Shown here one piece after another: positions 8,456 through 16,806 of a DNA stretch of 42,009 nt. The notes under the pieces were generated by a model that worked only from the letters and a program-made list of their open reading frames with translations, was not told the DNA's origin and ran no database searches. The stretch spans positions 4,703,747 through 4,745,755 of the forward strand of contig NZ_HG322949.1 of the NCBI RefSeq assembly GCF_000723165.1. The letters are read 5' to 3'. Source of the stretch: Janthinobacterium agaricidamnosum NBRC 102515 = DSM 9628. GTDB lineage: Bacteria > Pseudomonadota > Gammaproteobacteria > Burkholderiales > Burkholderiaceae_D. The position numbers and the translations under genes are program-made. Position 1 is the stretch's first letter; every line of letters begins with the position of its first letter.

Positions 8456-9687
8456 GCTTGGCCTTTCTGCAATTGAGCTTCGCTCAGTGCGGGAGTGTCG
8501 CGGTCGAGGAATTTAAGCAAGGTAGTCTTGCTGATGGCGCCGCTGAAACTGCCGTCATTGGCCACCACCGGCACCGCGTACGGCGCGTGGGCGACCTGGC
8601 CGAACAGGCCGGCCACCGGTTCATCGGCGCTGATCGGCTGCACGTCCGGCAAGTAGGCGTGGACCAGGCCCAGCGGGCCGACATGGCCGTCGAGCGCGCT
8701 GCGCAGCGAATCGGCCGACACCACGCCGAGGAATTTGCGGGCCGGACTGACTACATAGGCAAACGCCCGGTCCTGGTCTTCCAGCATGGTCAGGGCCGCG
8801 CGCGAACCGCGGCTCGGGTGTTCGTCGACCACCACCTGGCTCTTGCGGGCGATATCGCCGGCCTTGAACACGGCCGCCGCATCGACGCCGCGCACAAAGT
8901 TACGCACATAATCGTTGGCCGGCCGGCGCAGGATTTCTTCCGGCGTGCCCACTTGCACCACATGGCCATCCTTCATGATCGCGACCCGGTCGCCGATGCG
9001 CATCGCCTCGTCGAGGTCATGCGAAATGAAGACGATGGTGCGGCGCTTGACTTGCTGCAAGCGCAGCAGTTCAGATTGCATCTCGGTGCGGATGATCGGG
9101 TCGAGCGCCGAAAACGCTTCGTCCATCAGCAGGATCGAAGGGTCGCAGGCCAGCGCGCGGGCCAGGCCGACGCGCTGCTGCATACCGCCCGACAATTCAT
9201 CGGGATAACTGGCGCCCCAGCCTTTCAAGCCGACTTGCTCCAGCGCCTGGTTGGCCAGCGCATGGCGTTCGGCGCGCGGCACGCCGGCCAGCTCCATGCC
9301 GAACGCGGTATTGTCCAGCACCGTGATTTGCGGCAGCAATGCAAACGACTGGAACACCATGCTGATGTCCTTGCGGCGCAAGGCGCGCAGTTCGCTGTCG
9401 GGCAAGGTATTGATGTCCTGGCCGTCGATCAGGATGCGGCCGGCGGTCGGTTCGATCAGCCGGTTCAGCATGCGCACCAGCGTCGATTTGCCGGAACCGG
9501 ACAAGCCCATGATGACGAAGATTTCACCGGCTTCGATGGTCAGGCTGGCGTCGAAGACGCCGATGGAGCAATCGGTCCGGGCCAGGATGTCCTGTTTGCT
9601 GCTGCCCTTGCGGACCAGTTCCAGCGCCGCTTGCGGCGCGTCGCCGAAGACTTGGAACACATGGTCGATAATGATTTGTTTAGCCAC
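8452..9687 (-). CDS. proV: Glycine betaine/proline-type ABC transporter, ATPase with CBS pair
   Basis: 411 aa. Walker A is GLSGSGKST at 61-69, the signature is LSGGMQQR, Walker B is [12 protein letters not shown], and the switch His is in FISHDLDEA. The C-terminal third (about 280-400) forms two CBS repeats, the module by which OpuA/ProV-type ATPases sense ionic strength or nucleotides. The start is GTG at 9685-9687 with GGGAGA nine bases upstream. First gene of proVWX; a consensus-like promoter lies about 390 bp upstream, implying a long leader. Confidence 0.93.
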   Translation of the reverse strand: MAKQIIIDHVFQVFGDAPQAALELVRKGSSKQDILARTDCSIGVFDASLTIEAGEIFVIMGLSGSGKSTLVRMLNRLIEPTAGRILIDGQDINTLPDSELRALRRKDISMVFQSFALLPQITVLDNTAFGMELAGVPRAERHALANQALEQVGLKGWGASYPDELSGGMQQRVGLARALACDPSILLMDEAFSALDPIIRTEMQSELLRLQQVKRRTIVFISHDLDEAMRIGDRVAIMKDGHVVQVGTPEEILRRPANDYVRNFVRGVDAAAVFKAGDIARKSQVVVDEHPSRGSRAALTMLEDQDRAFAYVVSPARKFLGVVSADSLRSALDGHVGPLGLVHAYLPDVQPISADEPVAGLFGQVAHAPYAVPVVANDGSFSGAISKTTLLKFLDRDTPALSEAQLQKGQA

Positions 9688-10217
9688 GTCGTGGTTCTCC
9701 CTCGATAAGACGAATGGAACGAAACCCGGGCAGGCGCGGGCCCGCAGCGGGTATCATGAACCCTGCTCAAGGGGGTCGCGCAAGGATGCTGAATAGCACG
9801 CGATGGCGACCACGGCCGCAGGAACAGGGTGTGACACGCGTCAGGCGGATGGATCAATCATTCCGCCGGAAACGGGGGTGTCGTGCGCGTCAAAAGAGGC
9901 TGGGTTCAGGACTTTTGAATCACGCTGGCGACATGCAAAACATGCCACCGATATTTTTGTATAGCCGAAGATTCGGCAAAGCTACGGACGCCAGGCCCGA
10001 TGGATGATTTGTCGCTGGCCGTGAGGCACCAGGAAGACAAATTACTGCGTTGCAGGTTGTGAATTAGACAGCCATTATAGCGTTCAAGGGCAAAAAAGTC
10101 TATTCGCCATTTCTATCGAACTGTGCTACAGCGCACATATGGGCTGCTGTGCACGAGGAAAAACAGCTGGGCGGAGCGGCGGCTGTTCGGCGGCCGCCCG
10201 CGTTGCATGCGGCGCAA
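9688..10217. other. Long gene-free region: proV leader and PHA-gene downstream sequence
   Basis: No convincing coding sequence on either strand. It contains two compact dyads, GGCGGA...TCCGCC (9844-9867) and GCCGAA-GA-TTCGGC (9964-9977), and a sigma70-like promoter at 10074-10102 pointing to proV. Neither dyad has a T tract. I do not recognise any riboswitch class. The part from about 10103 to 10217 holds no visible signal and lies downstream of the PHA-family gene. Confidence 0.5.
10074..10102 (-). promoter_or_regulatory. Sigma70-like promoter reading towards proV
   Basis: On the minus strand: -35 TAGACT (10097-10102), a 17-bp spacer, and a perfect TATAAT (10074-10079). Transcription would begin near 10067, leaving a leader of about 380 nt before the GTG of proV. 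Osmotically controlled proU promoters are the expected class, but no experimental link exists here. Confidence 0.55.
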
Positions 10218-10502
10218 TCAGGCCTTGTCGCCAAACACTTTTTTCATGTTTTCGGCAATCTTGCTTTCAATCCTGGAAGAGAAAGCGCTGAACAAAAAGC
10301 CCAGCTTGAGCTGCATCTGCGCCTGCGTCTTTGCCAGCGTCAGCGAACCTTCGACGCCACTGCGCTCGAAATGCAAGACATCGCCTTGCCACTGGCATGC
10401 CAGCTCGTATTCCTCGGCCAGCTTGTCGGCTACTTTTTGTGCCGCTTCGCGGGCCTTTGTCGGCGTCAGGTTATGTTCCTGAACGATATTAATATCAGCC
10501 AT
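10218..10502 (-). CDS. Polyhydroxyalkanoic acid system family protein
   Basis: 94 aa, matching the small PHA-granule-associated family: MADINIVQEHNL at the N-terminus, a helix with KAREAAQKVADKLAEEY, the central strand WQGDVLHFERSGVEGSL, and the C-terminal part KLGFLFSAFSSRIESKIAENM. The family is found with PHA metabolism genes; its exact role is not settled. The start is ATG 10502, seven bases after AAGGA. A TTG seven codons upstream would extend it but places the ribosome site inside the gene. phaZ lies 4 kb away, supporting a PHA-storing host. Confidence 0.85.
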   Translation of the reverse strand: MADINIVQEHNLTPTKAREAAQKVADKLAEEYELACQWQGDVLHFERSGVEGSLTLAKTQAQMQLKLGFLFSAFSSRIESKIAENMKKVFGDKA

Positions 10503-10736
10503 CCAGCTATCCTTTTTTGTCAAAACGGGTCATCCCAGCCGCAATCATGCCAGTTGCCCCTCGAGTGCGCCAGTGTTGGCGCCACCAGACCGTCGCACTT
10601 GAAGTTTGCTACAGATCAAACGAATCGACAGTCATAGGCGGACTATTTTAGTTCGATGCGCGGCGCATGCGTGACAAAAATCCGGCGTCCCATCGATGCA
10701 GCGGCAAAGCAGCCGCGTCTTTTATGGAGTATCAAC

Positions 10737-12284
10737 ATGGACCAAAAAGTTATCGTACCGGTCGAAGCAGTCCTGACGCAATGCGCCTCGCTGCCCGTCA
10801 GCTACGTCCCCACCCCATCGGCGCCCTACCGCCAGCACCGCAAGAATGTCCAGTTGACCTTGCAGCCCGGCATGCCGCGTCCCAACGACATCATCAGCAA
10901 GGACAAGACCGTGGTGCCGCTCGGTTCGCGCGTGCTGATCTGGAAACAGGATCCGTCGGTCAGCGAACTGGGCACCCGCAAGGCCTTCTTGCCGGGCCTG
11001 ATCCTGCAAGGGCCGCGCGACGCCCGCATCGTCAACGGCGTGCCGGGCATTCCACCAGTCAGCCCGAACGCCTTCGGCGACTTCATCATGTCGCCCAATA
11101 CCGACCAGTTCGACGCGATCCACACCTTCGCCGTGGTGCGCCAGACGCTGACCATGTACCAGCGCGCGCTGGCCAGGAACCAGCAAGGTGCGCCATTGCC
11201 ATGGCAATGGAACAACGCCAGCAATACCGACCCGCTGAAGGTCTTCCCGCATGGCTTGCCGAACGTCATGAATGCGTATTACAGCCGCAGCGACAAGGCG
11301 CTCAAGTTCGGCGATTTCGTGCCCAGCGGCGGCACCGAGCGGGTCTACACTTGCCGCTCGTTCGATATCGTGTCGCATGAAACCGGCCACGCGGTGCTGG
11401 ATGGCTTGAAACCGCAATGGCTGCTGAGCAACAATCCGCCGCAAACCGGCGGCTTGCATGAATCGTTCGGCGACCTGACGGCGATCTTCCTGGCGCTGTC
11501 GCAACTCGACCAGGTCGAAGCCGTGATCGCCCAGACCAAGGCCGACTTGCACGACAAAACCTTCCTGGCCGACCTGGCCGAGCAATTCGGCCTGGCGCTG
11601 GGCCGCGCGAACGGCTTGCGCAACGCCGACAACGATTTCAAGCTGTCGCAAGTGAGCGACGAGGTGCATGCAATTTCGCAAGTGTTCACCGGCGCCATCT
11701 ACGACATCCTGGCCGATATCTTCGCCTACGAACGCAATATCCGTATCGAAGACGATGCGGCGGTGCTGCACCGCTGCGGCGACTACCTGCGCAGCCTGGT
11801 CTTGCGCGCGCTGATAGGCGCGCCCGATGTCGCCGCGACCTACGCCGACGTGGCCAACCAGATGCTGCTGCTGGCCGCCCAGGACGGCAAACCGCAGCAA
11901 TACCACGACTTCATCTACCAGCGCTTCAATGTCAGGGAAGTGCTGGGCAATGCGCCGCTGACGGCGCAGGCGGGGCAACAAACCTTGTATGAAGCCGGCG
12001 TGCAAGACCATCAAGGCCTGGTGCAAGACCGGCGCGGCTGCTGCGGCACGATGACCAATGCCGAATATTTTGAACCGGAAAATATATTCGATGAGGAACG
12101 GGAGGCGCTGGCGGCCTGGTGCCGCGACTATGGTGCCCACCGCCAGCCCGCGAACGGCCACGCGAATGGCAATGGTAACGACCTCGGCAGCGATCTCGCT
12201 CAAGGCGCCGGCGGCAACTTGGTGCATGATGGGCAGGGCCAGCAATCGCGCGGCGCGGCGGGACAGGAAAAGCGTCCCAATTGA
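10737..12284 (+). CDS. Thermolysin-like (M4-type gluzincin) metallopeptidase
   Basis: 515 aa from ATG 10737 (GGAG seven bases upstream). The zinc site is complete: HETGH at 214-218, the third ligand Glu242 in GGLHESFGD, and a thermolysin-type transition-state histidine at H311 in DEVHAISQVFTGAIY. There is no signal peptide and I cannot see the N-terminal PPH-type propeptide motif of protealysin; the first 150 residues are a separate, unrecognised region. The C-terminal 50 residues are low-complexity (Gly/Asn/Gln/Ala). The next gene, 30 bp on, encodes an emfourin-like inhibitor of protealysin-type enzymes, which supports the M4 assignment and suggests a controlled cytoplasmic or non-classically released protease. 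Confidence 0.82.
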   Translation: MDQKVIVPVEAVLTQCASLPVSYVPTPSAPYRQHRKNVQLTLQPGMPRPNDIISKDKTVVPLGSRVLIWKQDPSVSELGTRKAFLPGLILQGPRDARIVNGVPGIPPVSPNAFGDFIMSPNTDQFDAIHTFAVVRQTLTMYQRALARNQQGAPLPWQWNNASNTDPLKVFPHGLPNVMNAYYSRSDKALKFGDFVPSGGTERVYTCRSFDIVSHETGHAVLDGLKPQWLLSNNPPQTGGLHESFGDLTAIFLALSQLDQVEAVIAQTKADLHDKTFLADLAEQFGLALGRANGLRNADNDFKLSQVSDEVHAISQVFTGAIYDILADIFAYERNIRIEDDAAVLHRCGDYLRSLVLRALIGAPDVAATYADVANQMLLLAAQDGKPQQYHDFIYQRFNVREVLGNAPLTAQAGQQTLYEAGVQDHQGLVQDRRGCCGTMTNAEYFEPENIFDEEREALAAWCRDYGAHRQPANGHANGNGNDLGSDLAQGAGGNLVHDGQGQQSRGAAGQEKRPN

Positions 12285-12314
12285 TCCCTGCAACACAAGT
12301 TAACAGGAGACTTG

Positions 12315-12605
12315 ATGAAAATATCGGCAACCAGCAGCGGTGGCTTTGCCGGCCTCGGCGAGCATTATGAAATCGATACCCAGCACAGCGCCGCCGGCAA
12401 GGCGCTGGAAGCGGCCCTGGCCGACACGGGCTTTTTTAGCGCGGCGGGCGACAACGGCGAGCCAGTGATCGGTGCCGACATACCGCGCTGGTCGATCACC
12501 GTCAGCAGCGACGGGCAACGGCACAGCGTGTCGTTTGCCGAAGATGGCAGTCCAGCCTCTGCGCGCTGGCAAAATTTGCTGGCGCAAATACGCGCCGCCG
12601 CCTGA
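12315..12605 (+). CDS. Emfourin-like protealysin inhibitor
   Basis: 96 aa. The sequence MKISATSSGGFAGLGEHYEID at the start, the pair PVIGADIPRWSITVSSDGQRHSVSFAEDG in the middle and the short helical end WQNLLAQIRAA match the emfourin family, a beta-rich proteinaceous inhibitor first described beside protealysin in Serratia. ATG 12315 has AGGAGA five bases upstream; the TTG just before it is not the start. It is only 30 bp behind the metallopeptidase and followed by a strong terminator, so the two form a bicistronic unit. No signal peptide, in line with its partner. Confidence 0.8.
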   Translation: MKISATSSGGFAGLGEHYEIDTQHSAAGKALEAALADTGFFSAAGDNGEPVIGADIPRWSITVSSDGQRHSVSFAEDGSPASARWQNLLAQIRAAA

Positions 12606-12610
12606 CCCAG

Positions 12611-12648
12611 GGCGCTTGGACCGGCCCGCGCCGGTGCAAGCGCCTTTT
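12611..12648 (+). terminator. Intrinsic terminator after the peptidase-inhibitor operon
   Basis: GGCGCTTG (12611-12618) pairs with CAAGCGCC (12637-12644), and inside it ACCGGC pairs with GCCGGT around a CCGC loop, giving a long GC-rich stem followed by TTTT. Confidence 0.88.
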
Positions 12649-12729
12649 CAATTAAACAAGAGAAAAAGCACGCGACAAGCGTGCCGCCAGCGCGGAGCAG
12701 GCCGCCGCCGCCCTCTCCGAAATGAATTT

Positions 12730-12786
12730 GCTTATATGTATTGTATATAAGCTGGATTTGTGAGAAATACCGAATTGCCTTAAAAT
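12730..12786 (+). promoter_or_regulatory. fdxA promoter with an adjacent 23-bp dyad
   Basis: TTGTGA (12758-12763), a 17-bp spacer and TAAAAT (12781-12786) make a good sigma70 promoter about 75 bp before the fdxA ATG. Directly upstream, GCTTATAT-GTATTGT-ATATAAGC (12730-12752) is a perfect inverted repeat ending 5 bp before the -35, the position of a class I activator or an upstream operator. The regulator is unknown. Confidence 0.55.
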
Positions 12787-12861
12787 ACCATGCTTTGCAT
12801 TAGTGAGCGCCACCGTTTATCTTCAGGCGCTACAGCACCTCCCAATATTGATAGGACTGTT

Positions 12862-13185
12862 ATGACCCACGTTGTCACCGAATCCTGCATCAGCTGTCGC
12901 TACACCGACTGCGTCGATGTCTGCCCGGTAGATTGTTTCCGGGAAGGCCCGAATTTTCTGGCGATCGATCCGGATGAATGTATTGATTGCGCGGTTTGCG
13001 TAGCAGAGTGCCCTGTCAACGCGATTTACGCCGAAGAAGACGTGCCGGACGACCAGCAAGCCTTTATCAAGATTAACCTCGATCTCGCCCGTAACTGGCC
13101 TTCGATCACCAAGACCAAGCCAGCATTGCCGGAAGCCGAGCAATTCAAGGACGTCAAGGACAAGCTGCAGTTGCTGGTACGCTGA
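12862..13185 (+). CDS. fdxA: Ferredoxin FdxA (3Fe-4S/4Fe-4S type)
   Basis: 107 aa. The N-terminus [26 protein letters not shown] and the second cluster motif [16 protein letters not shown] are those of the seven-iron FdxA ferredoxins, with the typical C-terminal extension of about 45 residues ([17 protein letters not shown]). It is a small soluble electron carrier. ATG 12862 has TAGGA seven bases upstream. The next gene encodes a ferredoxin-NADP reductase, its probable redox partner, 134 bp downstream with no terminator visible between. Confidence 0.93.
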   Translation: MTHVVTESCISCRYTDCVDVCPVDCFREGPNFLAIDPDECIDCAVCVAECPVNAIYAEEDVPDDQQAFIKINLDLARNWPSITKTKPALPEAEQFKDVKDKLQLLVR

Positions 13186-13319
13186 AAACCAGGCTGCATT
13201 TTGATGGCGTGCGGCGCCGGGCAGGCGCAGGCACAGGCGGCAATATGGCAAACCCCGGTGGCCGGATCGTGCCGGCATCGCCATACTATCAATATTGAAA
13301 TATACAGGAATCAAATCGT

Positions 13320-14375
13320 ATGAATACCAACCACAACGTCATCGAAACCGATGCAGTCATCATCGGCGCCGGTCCGGTCGGTCTGTTCCAGGTGTTTGAA
13401 CTGGGTTTGCTGGAAATCAAGGCGCACGTCATCGACTCGCTGCCGGCCGTCGGCGGCCAGTGCGTGGAACTGTATCCTGACAAGCCGATCTACGACATTC
13501 CAGCCGTGCCAGTGTGCACCGGCCAGGAATTGACCGACAACCTGCTCAAGCAGATCGAGCCGTTCGAACCGACCTTCCACCTGTCGCAGGAAGTGACGCT
13601 GGTCGAGCGCCGCGAAGATGGCCGCTTCAATGTTGAAACCAGCATCGGCACCCGTTTCTTGACGAAAACCATTTTCATCGCCGCCGGCGTCGGTTCGTTC
13701 CAGGCGCGCACCTTGAAAGTGGATGGCATCGAAGCGTTCGAAGGTTCGCAACTGTTTTACCGCGTCAAGCAGCCTGCGCTGTTTGACGGCAAGAACATCG
13801 TCATTTGCGGCGGCGGCGATTCCGCGCTGGACTGGGCCTTGAACTTCGTCGGCAAGGCGGAATCGGTGGTGCTGCTGCATCGCCGCGACGATTTCCGTGC
13901 CGCGCCAGCATCGGTCGCCAAGATGAAGGCGCTATGCGACGAATACGAAATGCAATTGATTATCGGCCAGGCCACCGGTTTTGAAACCAAGGATGGCAAG
14001 CTGAGCGAAATCAAGGTCACCGGCGCCGATGGCGTAACCCGCCGCTTGCCGCTGGACATGCTGCTGGTCTTCTTCGGCCTGTCGCCGAAACTGGGTCCGA
14101 TCGCCGATTGGGGCCTGGATATCGAGCGCCGCCAGTTGAAAGTGGTCGATACCGAAAAATTCGAGACCAATGTCCCGGGTATTTTCGCGGTGGGCGACAT
14201 CAACACCTACCCAGGCAAGAAAAAGCTGATCCTGTCAGGCTTCCATGAAGCAGCGCTGGCCGCCTTCGGCGCCGCGCCTTATATCTTCCCTGACAAGAAG
14301 ATCCATATGCAATACACCACCACGTCGCCGAAACTGCACAAGATCCTGGGCGTCGAAACCCCGACTTTCGATTAA
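13320..14375 (+). CDS. Ferredoxin-NADP reductase, thioredoxin-reductase-like type
   Basis: 351 aa. The FAD-binding motif [11 protein letters not shown] is at about 14-24 and the NAD(P) motif [15 protein letters not shown] in the middle; VGGQC and [29 protein letters not shown] complete the flavin site. The CxxC disulfide of true thioredoxin reductases is absent, which is the mark of the ferredoxin/flavodoxin-NADP reductase branch. It passes electrons between NADPH and ferredoxin. Its placement right after fdxA supports this. A strong terminator follows. Confidence 0.92.
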   Translation: MNTNHNVIETDAVIIGAGPVGLFQVFELGLLEIKAHVIDSLPAVGGQCVELYPDKPIYDIPAVPVCTGQELTDNLLKQIEPFEPTFHLSQEVTLVERREDGRFNVETSIGTRFLTKTIFIAAGVGSFQARTLKVDGIEAFEGSQLFYRVKQPALFDGKNIVICGGGDSALDWALNFVGKAESVVLLHRRDDFRAAPASVAKMKALCDEYEMQLIIGQATGFETKDGKLSEIKVTGADGVTRRLPLDMLLVFFGLSPKLGPIADWGLDIERRQLKVVDTEKFETNVPGIFAVGDINTYPGKKKLILSGFHEAALAAFGAAPYIFPDKKIHMQYTTTSPKLHKILGVETPTFD

Positions 14376-14396
14376 TCCCAGGCAACTTAGTTATCA

Positions 14397-14425
14397 CAAA
14401 AGCAGCGGCAACGCTGCTTTTTTTT
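14397..14425 (+). terminator. Intrinsic terminator after the ferredoxin reductase
   Basis: AGCAGCG (14401-14407), loop GCAA, CGCTGCT (14412-14418), then a run of T to 14425, with an A run before the stem. Confidence 0.9.
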
Positions 14426-14539
14426 CGCCTTGCAACCTTGTTTTTTCCATCATTTTCGCTCTTTTCCCGGCAAGTGTCGCGAAATCGCACAATTTTAATC
14501 AGAAACCGTAAAGGCCAATTCTGCCGCAAGCAAATATCC

Positions 14540-14545
14540 TATAAT
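14540..14545 (+). promoter_or_regulatory. phaZ: Consensus -10 box upstream of phaZ
   Basis: TATAAT at 14540-14545, about 55 bp before the phaZ ATG, in an A/T-rich gap. No recognisable -35 hexamer stands at 15-19 bp upstream, so activity may depend on a regulator. Confidence 0.4.
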
Positions 14546-14600
14546 TGGATTATGATATTTGTGCCGACATTGGCGCTGGGAACCACACAAGGACTTCACT

Positions 14601-15821
14601 ATGCTTTACCAACTGCGCGAAATGCAACGTTCATTCCTCACTCCAGTGATGCAATGGGCCGATATGTCCTCCAAGTTACTCACCAATCCAGTATTCCCGC
14701 TGGCGCACACGCCTTTTTCGCAACGTATCGCCGCAGGCTACGAGCTGATGTATCGCTTGGGCAAAGATTATGAAAAGCCGCAATTCGACATCACCACCAC
14801 CGTGGTCCATGGCGACACCATCGCCATCACTGAAGAAGTCGTCATCGATAAGCCATTCTGCCGCCTGATTCACTTCAAAAAAGACAGCAAGGGCTTGCAA
14901 CAGCCTAAAGTGTTGCTGGTTGCCCCGATGTCCGGCCACCACTCGACCTTGCTGCGCGACACCGTACGCGGCTTGCTGCCCGAGCATGACGTGTATATCA
15001 CCGACTGGACCGATGCGCGCATGGTGCCGCTGAGCGCAGGCCCGTTCCATCTCGACGATTACATCTTTTACGTACAGGAATTCATGCGCCTGCTGGCGCC
15101 GAATCTGCACGTCATTTCCGTGTGCCAGCCGACCGCGCCGGTACTGGCGGCGATTTCGCTGATGGCGAGCGCCAAAGATAAAAAAATGCCAAAGACCATG
15201 ACGATGATGGGCGGCCCGATCGATCCGCGCAAATCGCCGACCAAGGTCAACAACCTGGCGACCGAAAAGAAATTCTCGTGGTTTGAAAACACGGTGATCT
15301 ATGCGGTGCCGCCGAATTACCCGGGTTTTGGCCGCAAGGTCTATCCGGGCTTCTTGCAGCACGCCGGCTTCATCGCGATGAATCCGGGCCGCCACGCACA
15401 AAGCCACCGCGAATTTTATATGCACCTGGTCACCGGCGATTGCGAATCGGCCGAGAGCCACCGCCAGTTCTACAATGAATACAACGCGGTGCTGGACATG
15501 CCGGCGGAATGCTACCTGGACACCATCAAGATCGTGTTCCAGGACTTCAGACTGGCAAAAGGCACGTGGGAAGTGGCGGGCCAGCTGGTGCGTCCGCAAG
15601 ACATCACCAATGTCGCGCTGTTCACGGTGGAAGGCGAACTGGACGATATTTCCGGCGCCGGCCAGACCCAGGCCGCGCATGATTTGTGCAGCGGTATTCC
15701 AGCCGATATGAAGCAAGACTTCGTCGCGGCGCAATGCGGCCACTACGGCATTTTCTCGGGTCGCCGCTGGCGCGAACTCATTTGCCCGAAAATCGGCGAA
15801 TTCATCCAGAAACATTCCTGA
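14601..15821 (+). CDS. phaZ: Intracellular polyhydroxybutyrate depolymerase
   Basis: 406 aa from ATG 14601 (AAGGA seven bases upstream), the normal length of PhaZ1-type intracellular depolymerases. The nucleophile is Cys175 in VCQPTAP, replacing the Ser of a lipase box as in the Ralstonia PhaZ1 family. The remaining triad residues are probably the Asp in GELDDISGAGQ and the His in QCGHYGIFSGRRW. No signal peptide, so it acts on intracellular PHB granules. It is monocistronic, with terminators on both sides. Confidence 0.93.
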   Translation: MLYQLREMQRSFLTPVMQWADMSSKLLTNPVFPLAHTPFSQRIAAGYELMYRLGKDYEKPQFDITTTVVHGDTIAITEEVVIDKPFCRLIHFKKDSKGLQQPKVLLVAPMSGHHSTLLRDTVRGLLPEHDVYITDWTDARMVPLSAGPFHLDDYIFYVQEFMRLLAPNLHVISVCQPTAPVLAAISLMASAKDKKMPKTMTMMGGPIDPRKSPTKVNNLATEKKFSWFENTVIYAVPPNYPGFGRKVYPGFLQHAGFIAMNPGRHAQSHREFYMHLVTGDCESAESHRQFYNEYNAVLDMPAECYLDTIKIVFQDFRLAKGTWEVAGQLVRPQDITNVALFTVEGELDDISGAGQTQAAHDLCSGIPADMKQDFVAAQCGHYGIFSGRRWRELICPKIGEFIQKHS

Positions 15822-15844
15822 TTCGGCGCATGCCGGAACACCAG

Positions 15845-15873
15845 CCCGCGCAACCTGCCGCGCGGGTTTTTTT
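15845..15873 (+). terminator. Intrinsic terminator of phaZ
   Basis: CCCGCGC (15845-15851), an 8-base loop and GCGCGGG (15860-15866) followed by seven T. The last two T belong to the stop codon of the convergent DOPA-dioxygenase-family gene. Confidence 0.88.
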
Positions 15874-16567
15874 ACGTCTCCAGCTTGACCGTCGGCCGGG
15901 TATTGACAAAAATCTGCTCGACCCGCGGTTCGCCGGGGCCGGGATTTTTCATGCCGTACGCATTCACCGGTTGCGAGCGGTTGACCCACAGCGCGTAATA
16001 CAAATGGTCGGCGCGCGGGTCTTCGGTATTCGGATGGATCAGGATCGTCAATCCCAGGCTGTTCAATTGCAGCCACGGCACGATCACCGGCAACAAGTCA
16101 TTGGTGAAACCGAAATAAAACGACGGCGTCACGTGCGGGCCGCGCGGCTGCACATTCCAGTCGCCCAGCTCAACCTTGAAACGCTCGGCCACCCATTGCC
16201 GTATCAGCGCCGCCTTTTGATAATTGTCTTCGTCAAAATAGATATGCGCATGGTAACTCTCGATATCGGTATAAGCCCGCGGCGTGGCCGGCAAGGGGTT
16301 TTCGCCGGGACGCACATTCGGCGGACGCGGCGTCGGCGCCTTGTCGGTCTCGTAGCCCCACGGACTTTTCCCCACCGGCGCGGCCGAGGCGGCAACTGTG
16401 CCGGATGCGGCCGGCGCGCCCTGCGCCAACGCGGAACCGGCCAGCGTGCCGCCAGCCACCAGCGCGGTGGCGGCGAAACCGCCCAGCACCGAGCGGCGTT
16501 GCGGCGACAGCAAATTGGCCCATTCCTGGTCTTCCGCGTCGCTAGTCAAGGTAAAACGTTCAGTCAT
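15872..16567 (-). CDS. DOPA 4,5-dioxygenase family protein with Tat-like leader
   Basis: 231 aa. The C-terminal 130 residues match the small DOPA-dioxygenase family: SYHAHIYFD, RGPHVTPSFYFGF and ILIHPNTEDPRADHLYYALWVN carry the conserved metal-binding histidines. Ahead of it, QRRSVLGGFAATALVAGG (from about residue 23) looks like a twin-arginine signal, followed by an Ala/Pro-rich linker; most bacterial members lack such a leader. Ring-cleaving dioxygenase activity is known for plant/fungal relatives, not proven for this form. The stop codon falls in the phaZ terminator T-tract. Confidence 0.75.
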   Translation of the reverse strand: MTERFTLTSDAEDQEWANLLSPQRRSVLGGFAATALVAGGTLAGSALAQGAPAASGTVAASAAPVGKSPWGYETDKAPTPRPPNVRPGENPLPATPRAYTDIESYHAHIYFDEDNYQKAALIRQWVAERFKVELGDWNVQPRGPHVTPSFYFGFTNDLLPVIVPWLQLNSLGLTILIHPNTEDPRADHLYYALWVNRSQPVNAYGMKNPGPGEPRVEQIFVNTRPTVKLET

Positions 16568-16746
16568 GATGATCTCCAGTGCTCGTCAGTATAAGTGGTG
16601 GAATGCAGCAATAGCATGAGGATCAAAACCGCAGAGCGGCGGCCGGCGGTGCTGCCGCGCCGGACCAGAGGATGCCTTCCCCATCAACGTGATTCCTTTC
16701 TCAACTTTTTTGTTATTGGATAGCTCAGGCAGACTACTGCCGGCAC

Positions 16747-16789
16747 AAAAAAAGGAGAACGAATCGTTTCGCATTTGTATAGTCGTTCT
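16747..16789 (-). terminator. Probable terminator of the solute-binding protein gene
   Basis: On the minus strand AGAACGA (16783-16789) pairs with TCGTTCT (16756-16762) over a 20-base loop, then CC and seven T (16747-16753). The loop is long, so the strength is uncertain. The rest of the 16568-16806 gap shows nothing else I can name. Confidence 0.5.
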
Positions 16790-16806
16790 GAAAACAACGG
16801 CGAAAA

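Noticed and set aside
9688..10100. A riboswitch upstream of proV.
   Set aside because: The leader is long enough, but I cannot match it to any known class and the hairpins lack terminator or ribosome-site pairing.
10722..12296. Long open frame (524 codons) antisense to the metallopeptidase.
   Set aside because: A GC-rich shadow frame; the plus strand has the zinc-site motifs, ribosome site and co-directional inhibitor gene.
14676..16076. 466-codon antisense frame across phaZ and the dioxygenase-family gene.
   Set aside because: Runs over two verified genes and a terminator, with no recognisable motif and a His/Arg-rich composition typical of shadow frames.
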